A stretch of 64,000 nucleotides of DNA from positions 1 through 64,000 of the forward strand of contig NZ_BDCG01000003.1 of NCBI RefSeq assembly GCF_001613385.1. The letters run 5' to 3'. The stretch's first letter is position 1. Each line of letters begins with the position of its first letter. The notes below the pieces were generated by a model. The model was not told where the DNA came from. It searched no databases and saw only the letters and a program-made list of their open reading frames with translations. The translations under genes and the position numbers were made by a program. The DNA comes from Nocardia flavorosea NBRC 108225 (GTDB lineage Bacteria; Actinomycetota; Actinomycetes; Mycobacteriales; Mycobacteriaceae). This document shows positions 16,979-24,133 of this stretch, in pieces.

Positions 16979-17517
16979 CGGTCGCCCTCGGTGTAGAACC
17001 GGCCGATCATCTCGTCGCGGAGGTCGGCTTGTTCGACGTTCCCGGGATGCGGCAGCCAGCGGTCGCCCCCGACCTGGTAGCGGGTGGCCAGCTCGATGAG
17101 TACCCCGTGGGCTTTGGCTTCCGGTAGGAAGTTCCATTTCAGCCACGGCATCGTGTCCGGATGGCTGTCCTCGTCGAGCAGCACCGGCAGGCCCGCGGCC
17201 CGGCAATCCGCCATGGTGTGGCCGAAGTTGTCCGACAGGAACGCGATGTGGTGGACGAATTCGCCTCGTTTGGCCAGCACCTTGTGTACCCAGCTGTCCG
17301 CGGAGGCCGGTGCCCACATCTGGACGGAGACTCCGGTCGGATCGGGGTTCTGGAAGGTGGCCCATTCCATGTCGGTGCCGTCCGAGCTGCCCTTGCTGTA
17401 AGTGACGGTGTCGGTCATCTCGGGCATGAGGACGTTCAGGATGTCCCGCCAGTCGGAGACCGCTTGGTCGAGGTCGCGCACGCAGAGGGAGAAGTGATCG
17501 ATATGAACTCGGGTCAT
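16975..17517 (-). CDS. VOC (glyoxalase/epimerase superfamily) protein
   Basis: A 180-residue vicinal-oxygen-chelate protein. Possible metal ligands are His in RVHIDHFSLCVRDL, His in GEFVHHIAFL and Glu in HGVLIELATRY, the spacing seen in methylmalonyl-CoA epimerase-like and dioxygenase-like members. The ATG chosen has AAAGGAAGG directly upstream. An epimerase role on a branched acyl-CoA would fit a beta-oxidation cluster, but lyase or dioxygenase activity cannot be excluded. It is the first gene of the - strand operon and lies behind operator copy D. Confidence 0.78.
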   Translation of the reverse strand: MTRVHIDHFSLCVRDLDQAVSDWRDILNVLMPEMTDTVTYSKGSSDGTDMEWATFQNPDPTGVSVQMWAPASADSWVHKVLAKRGEFVHHIAFLSDNFGHTMADCRAAGLPVLLDEDSHPDTMPWLKWNFLPEAKAHGVLIELATRYQVGGDRWLPHPGNVEQADLRDEMIGRFYTEGDR

Positions 17518-17547
17518 GAGCCTTCCTTTCGCCGCTGAAATTATTAC

Positions 17548-17561
17548 ACCAAACGGTTGGT
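17548..17561. promoter_or_regulatory. Palindromic operator, copy D
   Basis: ACCAAACGGTTGGT, 13 of 14 identical to copy B. It lies 30 bp upstream of the VOC operon start in a divergent promoter region. Confidence 0.75.
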
Positions 17562-17630
17562 AGAAGAAAGTCACGCCGACTGAGGGTGTGGCTCTTGACA
17601 CAGACCGATGTGGCGGTTTCTATTATAACA

Positions 17631-17644
17631 AGCAATCGTTTGGT
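17631..17644. promoter_or_regulatory. Palindromic operator, copy E
   Basis: AGCAATCGTTTGGT, 13 of 14 identical to copy A. It lies 22 bp upstream of the acyl-CoA dehydrogenase start. Copies D and E are about 83 bp apart and serve the two divergent operons. Confidence 0.72.
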
Positions 17645-17666
17645 CGAATTAATGAAGGAGTACCGC

Positions 17667-18830
17667 GTGGACTTCGCACTCACGCCGGAGCAGGAGGCGT
17701 TCCGCAAATCGGTCCGGGCCTGGGTCGAGAAGGAATGCCCGAAGGACGTGGCACTCGAGCTGGAGAAACAGGAGTTCCAGTACCCGCACGAGCTGTACCG
17801 GAAGATGGCCGACGCCGGCTTCCACGGCATCGCCATCGACGAGGAGTACGGAGGTTCCGGCGGTGGCGAACTCGACCAGGTGATCCTGATCCGGGAACTG
17901 GCCAGGTCGCTGGGCGGTCAGGCCTGGATCTGGGGGATCAACGCGTTCGCCGGTGCGAAATCGGTCGGCTACTACGGCACCGAGGAGCAGAAGCGGCGCT
18001 TCCTCCCCGATATCGCCTCCGGCGACAAGAAATTCGCGATCGCGGTCACCGAACCCGGCGGCGGAACCGACCTGCTCGGTGCGATGCGCACGACTGCCAC
18101 GCGGAGCGAAGGCGGCTGGGTGATCAACGGGCAGAAGATCTGGTCCACCCAGGCCCATGTCGCCGATTACCTGCTGTTGCTGGCGCGCAGCGACAAGAAT
18201 GTGAGCAAGAAGACCCAGGGAACCACGCTCTTCCTGGTGCCGCGGGAATCCGCGGGCGTCGAGTGCCGGCAGATCCCCAAACTGGGGATGAAGAACGTCG
18301 GCTCGTGCGAAGTCTTCCTCAACGATGTGTTCGTGCCGGACGATCTCGTGCTCGGTGAACCGGGCCAGGCCTGGTACATGCTGCTCAAAACATTGAACAA
18401 CGAGCGGATCGTCATGTCGGCGCTCGCGCTGGGCATCCTCGACGGTGTCATCGAGGAAGCGATGCGTTACCTGGGGGAGCGGGAGGTGTTCGGTAAGCCG
18501 TTGGGTCAGGTGCAGATCCTGCAGCACTACATCGCGGATATGCTGATCGCCCAGAAATCGTCCGAACTGCTCATCTACGAGGCCGCTTGGCGGCAATCCG
18601 AGGGGCTGGACTGCGGAATGCACGCCAATATGGCGAAGATCGTGGCCTCCGAAGGTGCCGTGACCGCGGCCGATCGCGGGATCCAGATGTTCGGTGGAAT
18701 GGGCTACGCCCTGGAAACGCAGATGCAGCGGTACTGGCGTGACGCCCGGCTGTACCGCATCGGCCCCATCGCGAACGAGATGGCGCGTAACTCCATTGCG
18801 GAGATGGCCGGCCTGCCGCGGTCGTTCTGA
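17667..18830 (+). CDS. Acyl-CoA dehydrogenase
   Basis: A 387-residue flavin acyl-CoA dehydrogenase. The FAD/substrate motif is AVTEPGGGTDLLGAMRTTA, and the C-terminal domain has the usual EREVFGKPLGQVQILQ and QMFGGMGYALETQMQRYWRDARLYRI. Where many members have the catalytic Glu in Y-E-G, this protein reads RIGPIANEM, so the base may sit elsewhere (as in isovaleryl-CoA-type enzymes) or the activity may be unusual. The GTG start has AAGGAG 6 bases upstream. It introduces the double bond that the MaoC pair would hydrate. It heads the operon with the EthD-like and ligase genes. Confidence 0.9.
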   Translation: MDFALTPEQEAFRKSVRAWVEKECPKDVALELEKQEFQYPHELYRKMADAGFHGIAIDEEYGGSGGGELDQVILIRELARSLGGQAWIWGINAFAGAKSVGYYGTEEQKRRFLPDIASGDKKFAIAVTEPGGGTDLLGAMRTTATRSEGGWVINGQKIWSTQAHVADYLLLLARSDKNVSKKTQGTTLFLVPRESAGVECRQIPKLGMKNVGSCEVFLNDVFVPDDLVLGEPGQAWYMLLKTLNNERIVMSALALGILDGVIEEAMRYLGEREVFGKPLGQVQILQHYIADMLIAQKSSELLIYEAAWRQSEGLDCGMHANMAKIVASEGAVTAADRGIQMFGGMGYALETQMQRYWRDARLYRIGPIANEMARNSIAEMAGLPRSF

Positions 18831-18889
18831 ACGCGACGCCACATACCGGACGGAGCGGTCCGAACGGCACAATGCCGAAGGAGATCTTC

Positions 18890-19474
18890 ATGCAGCACCG
18901 CATCTTCGTGGTGTCCCTGCGCGGCGATATCGACCTCGCGTGGGCGCGGCAACATTGGGAACACCGGCACGGGGCGCTGTTCGGGCAGACGCCCGGGTTG
19001 ATCCGGTACCGGCAGGATCGGCCGCTTGCGGAAACGACGGATGGTTTCGTGTGCTCGGAGACCTGGTTTGCGTCCCGGGCGGCGGAGTCGGCGGCCTTCG
19101 GATCGGCGTATTACACGGAGACAGTGGTGCCCGACGAGAAACGGTTCCTGGCGCGGGATACCGCGTGGGCGGGACGCGTACTGCACGCCGAAGAACCTGA
19201 AACGCCCGAGGCGCCCTTCATGGTCCTGTGGTTCGGCACCGAAGCAGTACCGGAGCGGGCGGGCGGCCGGTGGTCCGCGATCGAGGTGGATCGGGCGGTT
19301 CCGGGTCCGGGCACGGGGACAACGGTCCGGCGAGGACGGTTCGACGACGAGGCCGCGGCCCGTCGCGCCGCCGACACATCGGTCCTGGCGTTGGTGTGCC
19401 GGCCGGTGGTCATCGATATCGACAGAGAACAGGCGATCGACGGTGGATCGATCGTACCGACGGTAGGAAGATAG
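18890..19474 (+). CDS. EthD-domain-like protein
   Basis: A 194-residue protein with a dimeric alpha-beta barrel pattern at the N-terminus: RIFVVSLRGDIDLAWARQHWEHRHGALFGQTPGLIRYRQ. This resembles EthD-type proteins, which accompany P450 or ring-degrading genes and whose biochemical role is poorly known. The ATG at 18890 is preferred over the one at 18872 because AAGGAG lies 6 bases before it. The C-terminal half (about residues 100-194) may be a second, degenerate copy of the fold. It sits between the acyl-CoA dehydrogenase and the ligase. Confidence 0.65.
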   Translation: MQHRIFVVSLRGDIDLAWARQHWEHRHGALFGQTPGLIRYRQDRPLAETTDGFVCSETWFASRAAESAAFGSAYYTETVVPDEKRFLARDTAWAGRVLHAEEPETPEAPFMVLWFGTEAVPERAGGRWSAIEVDRAVPGPGTGTTVRRGRFDDEAAARRAADTSVLALVCRPVVIDIDREQAIDGGSIVPTVGR

Positions 19475-19482
19475 TAGCGGTT

Positions 19483-21096
19483 ATGGACGATTCCTGGCTC
19501 GAGCTGGTCACCGGCGGTGACCTCCTGGTGCGGTCTGCGGCACGCTGGCCGGACAACGACGCACTCGTATATCCGGAACAGCGGGTCACCTACAGCCGGC
19601 TGCTCCTCGGCGCGCGGCGTGCCGCGCGGGCACTGCTGGGCCTGGAAATCCGGCCCGGCGAACGGGTCGGCATCCTGATGCCGAACTGCCTCGACTTCAT
19701 GGAGACCTACCTCGGCTGCCATCTCATCGGAGCGGTACCGGTGACGATCAATGCCCGGTACAAGCCTCGGGAACTCGCCCATGTCGCGGCGGACGCCGAA
19801 CTGGTGACCGTGCTGACGACCGATCTCATCGCGGAGTACGCACCATTCGTCGAGCTGCTGGCCGCAGCCTTTGCACACGACCGCCCGGCCTCGCTGCGAA
19901 ACCTGGTCATGCTCGGTGCGTCGAAGCCGGCCGGGTACGTGGACCGCGCCGGCTGGAACGCACTCGCCGATACGGTGCGCGACGCCGACGTCGAGTCGAT
20001 GCGGCGCTCGGTGCGGCTCCGCGATCTCGCGGTGATCATGTACACCTCGGGAACCACCTCTCATCCCCGCGGTTGCCCGATGACCCACGAAGCGCTGGTA
20101 CGAACCGCCCTCGCGGTCGGTAAACGGTTTCAGCTCACCGCGAGTGAACGATTCTGGAACCCGCTTCCGTTGTTCCACATGGGTGGTCTGCTGCCGACGA
20201 CCGCCAACCTGCTCAACGGCGGGACGGTTGTCAGCGCGGTGCACTTCGATCCGGACACCGCGCTGAAAATGCTCGTGTCCGAGAAGGTCACCTTCGCCTA
20301 TCCCACATTCCCCACGATCACGCAATCGCTGATCCACCACCCCGACTTCCGATCGGCGGACCTGAGCCGGATCCGCGGGCTGCTCGATACCGCCCCGCCG
20401 GATGTACTCCGGCAAGTGCAGGAGGCCTTCCCGGCCGCGAAAGTGATCGCCTCCTATGGTCTCACCGAAGCCGGCGGCGTGATCTGCTACAGCGAACTCG
20501 ACGATGATCTCGACCGGCGGACCGGTACGTCGGGACGCCCGTTCGAGGGGATGCGGGTGCGCATCGTCGATCCGGAGACCGAAACCGAATGCGCGCCGGG
20601 ACAGGTCGGCGAAATCAGGGTGACCGGTCCCGGCATGTTCGAGGGCTATCTGAACGATCCGGTCACCACAGCGGAGCGCACCGATCCGCTGGGCTATTTC
20701 CGCACCGGCGATCTCGGTTGCGCGGATGCCGACGGCCGCATCACCTACACCGGCAGGCTGAAAGACATGCTGAAGGTCGGTGGCGAGAACGTGGCCGCCG
20801 CGGAGATCGAGGCGCACCTCGCCCGGCATCCAGCGGTGAAGATCGCGCAGGTCGTCTCCGCGCCGGATGTACGCCTGGTCGAGGTCGCCGCGGCGTTCAT
20901 CGAGCTCGTCCCGGGTGCGACCGTGACCGCCGGGGAACTGATCGCGCACTGCGCGGGCTCGATGGCGTCGTTCAAAGTGCCGCGACACATCCGGTTCGTG
21001 CAGGAATGGCCGATGTCGACCACCAAGATCCAGAAGGTGCGGTTGCGGGAAGCTATTGCGCAGGAGCTGGAGTCCAGCGCACCCCAGCCCAGCTGA
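19483..21096 (+). CDS. Acyl-CoA synthetase (AMP-forming)
   Basis: A 537-residue ANL-superfamily ligase. The P-loop is MYTSGTTSHPRG (Arg in place of the usual Lys), followed by SYGLTEAGG, YFRTGDLG and the C-terminal hinge and catalytic Lys in GRLKDMLKVGGENVAAAEIEAHL and STTKIQKVRL. It activates a carboxylic acid to its CoA thioester via an acyl-adenylate. It is the only ligase in the cluster and so probably catalyses the entry step, acting on acid imported by the AAHS transporter or made by the ADH/ALDH pair. It is the last gene before a strong terminator. Confidence 0.9.
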   Translation: MDDSWLELVTGGDLLVRSAARWPDNDALVYPEQRVTYSRLLLGARRAARALLGLEIRPGERVGILMPNCLDFMETYLGCHLIGAVPVTINARYKPRELAHVAADAELVTVLTTDLIAEYAPFVELLAAAFAHDRPASLRNLVMLGASKPAGYVDRAGWNALADTVRDADVESMRRSVRLRDLAVIMYTSGTTSHPRGCPMTHEALVRTALAVGKRFQLTASERFWNPLPLFHMGGLLPTTANLLNGGTVVSAVHFDPDTALKMLVSEKVTFAYPTFPTITQSLIHHPDFRSADLSRIRGLLDTAPPDVLRQVQEAFPAAKVIASYGLTEAGGVICYSELDDDLDRRTGTSGRPFEGMRVRIVDPETETECAPGQVGEIRVTGPGMFEGYLNDPVTTAERTDPLGYFRTGDLGCADADGRITYTGRLKDMLKVGGENVAAAEIEAHLARHPAVKIAQVVSAPDVRLVEVAAAFIELVPGATVTAGELIAHCAGSMASFKVPRHIRFVQEWPMSTTKIQKVRLREAIAQELESSAPQPS

Positions 21097-21120
21097 TCTC
21101 CGAAAGGGGCGCGACGAATG

Positions 21121-21159
21121 CCGCCGTCCGGCTGCCGTGTAATAGCAGCCGGACGGCGG
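21121..21159 (+). terminator. Terminator after the ligase operon
   Basis: A 15-bp perfect stem (21121-21135 with 21145-21159), 9-base loop, followed by TTTC on the + strand. It lies between the convergent ligase and TetR genes. Confidence 0.8.
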
Positions 21160-21181
21160 TTTCACCATCTCTTGCCGCGGA

Positions 21182-21913
21182 TCAGGAAGCCGAGGCCGGA
21201 AGGGAGGTTTCCGCGGCGACCGGACCGCCGAAGTCGACTTGCTGTGCGTAGCGGCGCAGACCTTCGATCCCGCCGTGCTCGGCGATGGCCTGATCCGAAA
21301 CCACGGATCCGAGGACCAGCCCGGCGTAAGTGCGGGCGAGCGCGTCCGCCGACATGGCGCCCGCAGGGCTGTACCAACGCGTCAGATCGTTCAGCTGGCC
21401 GGTGATCATCAGGGAAACCGGACCCACATTCAAGTTCCGGTCGAACACCCCGGCCTCCTGGCCTTCGCGCAGGATGCTCTGCAGTGCTCCGAGGTAGGTC
21501 CTGCCGCCCTCGCGGACCTCCGCGCGGCGTCGCTCGCTCAGCTTGTCCAGTTCCCGTAGCCGGATGGTGTAAGCCGTCAGGTTGGCGACCGCATAGAAGA
21601 CATGGCTGCGTACGAAGGCGGCCATTCGCGCAATGGGCTCGACGTCCAGCTCCAGTACCCGGCTCATCTCGTCGAGTGCGATGGCGTAGGTGTCCTTGAT
21701 GACGTAGAAAAGGAAGTCTTCTTTGGAGCTGACGTAGTGGTAAAGGCTGCCCTTGAGCAAGCCGACGGAATCGGCGATGTCCTGGATGCTGGTCGCGTCG
21801 TAGCCCTTTTCCAGGAACAGATTCGCGGCCGCCGACATGATCTCTTTGAACCGCTCGGGATCGGGCCCGGTCCGTGGCCGGCCCCGGCGGGGCCGTTCTC
21901 GGGTCTCGGTCAT
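21182..21913 (-). CDS. TetR/AcrR family regulator (KstR2-like)
   Basis: A 243-residue TetR regulator. The DNA-binding domain (about residues 22-68) contains MSAAANLFLEKGYDATSIQDIADSVG followed by LLKGSLYHYVSSKEDF, closely resembling the KstR2/acyl-CoA-responsive branch. The basic N-terminal tail RERPRRGRPRTGP is common in actinobacterial members. The larger C-terminal domain should bind a ligand, probably a pathway acyl-CoA. It follows the alpha/beta hydrolase on the same strand with a 122-bp gap containing two palindromes (21996-22008 and 22015-22028). It is the only regulator in the cluster and thus the prime candidate to bind the repeated ACCAAWCGWTTGGT operators. Confidence 0.88.
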   Translation of the reverse strand: MTETRERPRRGRPRTGPDPERFKEIMSAAANLFLEKGYDATSIQDIADSVGLLKGSLYHYVSSKEDFLFYVIKDTYAIALDEMSRVLELDVEPIARMAAFVRSHVFYAVANLTAYTIRLRELDKLSERRRAEVREGGRTYLGALQSILREGQEAGVFDRNLNVGPVSLMITGQLNDLTRWYSPAGAMSADALARTYAGLVLGSVVSDQAIAEHGGIEGLRRYAQQVDFGGPVAAETSLPASAS

Positions 21914-21995
21914 GGCGTTCCCCCCGGTGTCCGGTGCGGGCCCGAGTATTTGCCGCCGCATCTGCGCATGTTCACGCGTGAAGCTGATCGTCTGG

Positions 21996-22008
21996 CCAAT
22001 CGCATTGG
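21996..22008. promoter_or_regulatory. Operator-like palindrome, copy G (odd spacing)
   Basis: CCAATCGCATTGG has the same CCAAT/ATTGG arms as the operator family but a 3-base centre, so the spacing differs. It lies upstream of the TetR gene. Confidence 0.4.
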
Positions 22009-22014
22009 TTAATT

Positions 22015-22028
22015 CTACCGTACGGTAG
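22015..22028. promoter_or_regulatory. Palindrome upstream of tetR
   Basis: CTACCGTACGGTAG is a perfect 14-bp palindrome, unlike the cluster operator. It lies between the hydrolase stop and the TetR gene. It could be an autoregulatory site or the target of another regulator. Confidence 0.5.
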
Positions 22029-22035
22029 GCGAAAT

Positions 22036-22953
22036 TCATTCCCTGGGAGGAGTGCGCCGCAGGAGGCCGGTCAGTGTGCCCAGGAGGGTCAGCGGCCGAT
22101 CGAGCATGATGTGATGCCCGGAATCCGGGAGTACTCGGAACTGTCCACCGGACCAGGGAAGAAGATCTTCTTCCGCCGCGGGGCGAAGGAAGGAGCGGTG
22201 GCCGAAGATCAGGTCCACGGGACAAGCGGCTCCGGTCAGGTCGCCGGTGAAACGTGCGATACGGCCGTGCTCGTCGGAATCGGAGAAGATGCGTGGATCG
22301 TGGCGCCAGCGCCATCCCATGCCGTCGGAGACCAGGCCTTGGAGCGCGATGAATCGTTCGTACCATGGGCATCCGACGGCCTGGCGGGGCAGGAGCCGGA
22401 ACCGGGCCAACGCCTCGGGGATGCTCGGATAGATCCGTTCGCCTACCGCACGAATTGTCAGCCCAGGCGGTGGCGGCGCATTGCGCCAGACCGGGGCGTC
22501 GACCGCGATGAATCGGTCGATCGGTGAGTCGTCGTGCAAGCTGAGTTCGGCGCCGGCGATTCCCCCCATCGAATGGGCTACCACCGTGGTTTTGCCCTGC
22601 CCGAGGTGCTCGATGAGCGCGCGGAGTTCGGACGCCCACAACGAGATCGAGTAGACCGGACGCCGATCGCTCACGCCATGACCGGAAAGGTCCACGGCGA
22701 CAACATCGCGACCGGTCGCCGCGGCCAGCGACGGTGCCAGCGGTGCCCACCAGCAGGCGTGCGCGGCCCCGCCGTGTACCAGCACGATAGGGCGCGAACC
22801 CTGGGCCGATCCCCACCTCAGGTAACGGATCGATACTCCCTCGACGGTCAACCGTCCAGTCTGGGGTTCGACTGCGACGGCTGCGGTAAACCATGGTGGT
22901 ATATCCGGAGCGATCGTCGTGGGAGCGAGCTGGGCGTAACGGATCGAATGCAT
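22036..22953 (-). CDS. Alpha/beta hydrolase
   Basis: A 305-residue alpha/beta hydrolase. The oxyanion region is VLVHGGAAHACWW, the nucleophile elbow is VVAHSMGGIAG, the acid lies near LIFGHRSFL and the catalytic His is in LPDSGHHIML. The start MHSIRYAQ is preferred over upstream in-frame codons because operator copy F and an AT-rich promoter-like stretch lie just before it. Possible roles are thioesterase, lactonase or C-C hydrolase for the pathway. It probably shares a transcript with the TetR gene. Confidence 0.85.
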   Translation of the reverse strand: MHSIRYAQLAPTTIAPDIPPWFTAAVAVEPQTGRLTVEGVSIRYLRWGSAQGSRPIVLVHGGAAHACWWAPLAPSLAAATGRDVVAVDLSGHGVSDRRPVYSISLWASELRALIEHLGQGKTTVVAHSMGGIAGAELSLHDDSPIDRFIAVDAPVWRNAPPPPGLTIRAVGERIYPSIPEALARFRLLPRQAVGCPWYERFIALQGLVSDGMGWRWRHDPRIFSDSDEHGRIARFTGDLTGAACPVDLIFGHRSFLRPAAEEDLLPWSGGQFRVLPDSGHHIMLDRPLTLLGTLTGLLRRTPPRE

Positions 22954-22993
22954 GGGTTGTCGGACTCCACTGAGAGGATCTGTATTTATAACA

Positions 22994-23007
22994 AACAAAC
23001 GGTCGAT
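22994..23007. promoter_or_regulatory. Palindromic operator, copy F
   Basis: AACAAACGGTCGAT matches the operator consensus at 11 of 14 positions. It lies about 40 bp upstream of the alpha/beta hydrolase start, within AT-rich promoter-like sequence. Confidence 0.55.
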
Positions 23008-23100
23008 TAAATATAGCCTTGTGGAAGTACGCCGATCACCGGTTTCGTGTCGCATGGAAGTCCTCATGGACGAGTCGCTGGTGCGGCCGTTGGGCAACCA

Positions 23101-23599
23101 TCACCCGGCCCCTGCATCGCCGCCGCCGAGCAGACCCTCGCCGACCTGCACAGGGCGCCGGCGGCCGGCGGGCCGGTTGACGACGAGATCGGCAACCGGC
23201 TCATCCTCCCACTGGTCGACAAGGCAGTCCCGGAATAGCAAACCACCTTGGACGCTCTTCTCGCGCTGCCCGAGATCGGCGGCCCGGTCAGGTATTCGGG
23301 CTGGGTGATCTCTGTCAGCACCCGGCTGGCAGTGGTCGAGCCGCGTATCTCGGCCGCGGTCCTGTTTGTCGGGAATTTCGTTTCCCCGCACCATGGTCGA
23401 GGAGGCCCGGCACGTCACCATCCCACTCCATGTCCAGCTGCAGTGGGATGGTGACGGAAACGCCCTCCAGCGGGCCTTGGGACGCCTTCGGCTCGAAAGA
23501 AAAGACCCTGCACGCCAATTTGGGGCGGGCATACCGGAGTCCCGCAGCACGCCGGGGGACGAGGGGAACCGGCTCGTCGTCGCCCGGCACCTGAAGTAA
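23101..23599 (+). pseudogene. Alpha/beta hydrolase pseudogene, multiply disrupted
   Basis: Fragments of one alpha/beta (dienelactone-hydrolase-like) protein can be followed across three reading frames. Frame 1 gives LADLHRAP, then DEIGNRLILPLVDKAVPE, a TAG stop, and TTLDALLALPEIGGPVRYSG with RLAVVEPRISAAVLFVGNFV. Frame 2 then gives VEEARHVTIPLHVQLQWDG, frame 3 gives DAFGSKEKTLHANLGRAY, and frame 2 resumes with VVARHLK and a stop. The order matches an intact hydrolase, including the late strand and the segment before the catalytic His. At least one nonsense change and two or more frameshifts are needed, so it is dead. It is not a copy of the neighbouring intact hydrolase. The 5' limit is uncertain. 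Confidence 0.7.
23413..23456. repeat. Inverted repeat inside the pseudogene
   Basis: A 15-bp perfect inverted repeat (23413-23427 with 23442-23456) around a 14-base loop. It falls where the pseudogene encodes HVTIPLHVQLQWDGDG. It may have arisen by rearrangement or have helped inactivate the gene. Confidence 0.6.
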
Positions 23600-23609
23600 G
23601 GCGGGCCCG

Positions 23610-23801
23610 TCAGGCCGGCAGCATACGATAGGAGTCGTCGGCCAGGACACCGACAGATGCATAACCGTCGCGGTCGAGGCGGCGCTCGTCGGCAACGATC
23701 GATGTCACCCCATCGGGCCGACTGTTGTGCGTGACCGCCGAGTTAGGCACGAACAGATACGGTGAATCTCTGCCGAATATTCGGAATCGCTGACGGGCCA
23801 C
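23610..23801 (-). CDS. Small ORF, probable remnant of unknown protein
   Basis: A 63-codon frame whose second half (GVTSIVADERRLDRDGYASVGVLADDSYRML) has normal protein composition and high-GC codon use. The first third looks less gene-like. No family is recognised, and the frame converges on the end of the hydrolase pseudogene. It could be the decayed C-terminus of a longer gene or a chance frame. Confidence 0.25.
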   Translation of the reverse strand: MARQRFRIFGRDSPYLFVPNSAVTHNSRPDGVTSIVADERRLDRDGYASVGVLADDSYRMLPA

Positions 23802-23840
23802 TGACCCCGGACGGCAGGCCCACGATCCGGGCGATCGCTT

Positions 23841-23918
23841 CCCGGATCGGTTCCCACGGACAAGGCTTCACTCACGCTGAAATGCGCACGGATCGCTGCG
23901 ACCAGTTAGTGAGAAATC
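23841..23918 (+). repeat. Long imperfect direct repeat, left copy
   Basis: This 78-bp segment is about 80% identical to 28936-29012 in the same orientation. It includes two exact blocks, CCCGGATCGGTTCCCAC (23841-23857) and GCTTCACTCACGCTGA (23865-23880), with the same 24-base offset in both copies. The two copies bracket the recombinase and HEAT-repeat genes. Confidence 0.7.
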
Positions 23919-24045
23919 GGGCAGACAGGATTCTGCGAATACTCAGGTCGAATTAGATAACCGTCTTGTTCGACGCTGTGGCGATCCGTCCGAATGGCGT
24001 TGTCGTGCAGTGCCGCAGCCTTTTCAGCCCATCCAGGTCGCTCAG

Positions 24046-24069
24046 GGTGACGAATGACGTTTCGTCACC
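24046..24069. repeat. Palindrome upstream of the recombinase module
   Basis: GGTGACGAA (24046-24054) and TTCGTCACC (24061-24069) form a perfect 9-bp inverted repeat with a 6-base centre, 65 bp before the first recombinase gene. It could be an operator, a recombinase arm site or an upstream terminator. Confidence 0.45.
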
Positions 24070-24133
24070 TCTGATGAGAGGACTGCTGATCCGGTGACGG
24101 AATTTCATCCATGATGAACATCGAGGGGGTGGG

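Larger units (their letters stand above)
23802..24133. other. Non-coding stretch upstream of the recombinases
   Basis: Apart from the left copy of the ~78-bp repeat and a short palindrome at 24046-24069, nothing recognisable is seen here. The small frames present have no support. Confidence 0.5.

Noticed and set aside
19111..21168. 685-codon - strand frame opposite the acyl-CoA ligase
   Set aside because: Antisense shadow; no family motif and no ribosome site.
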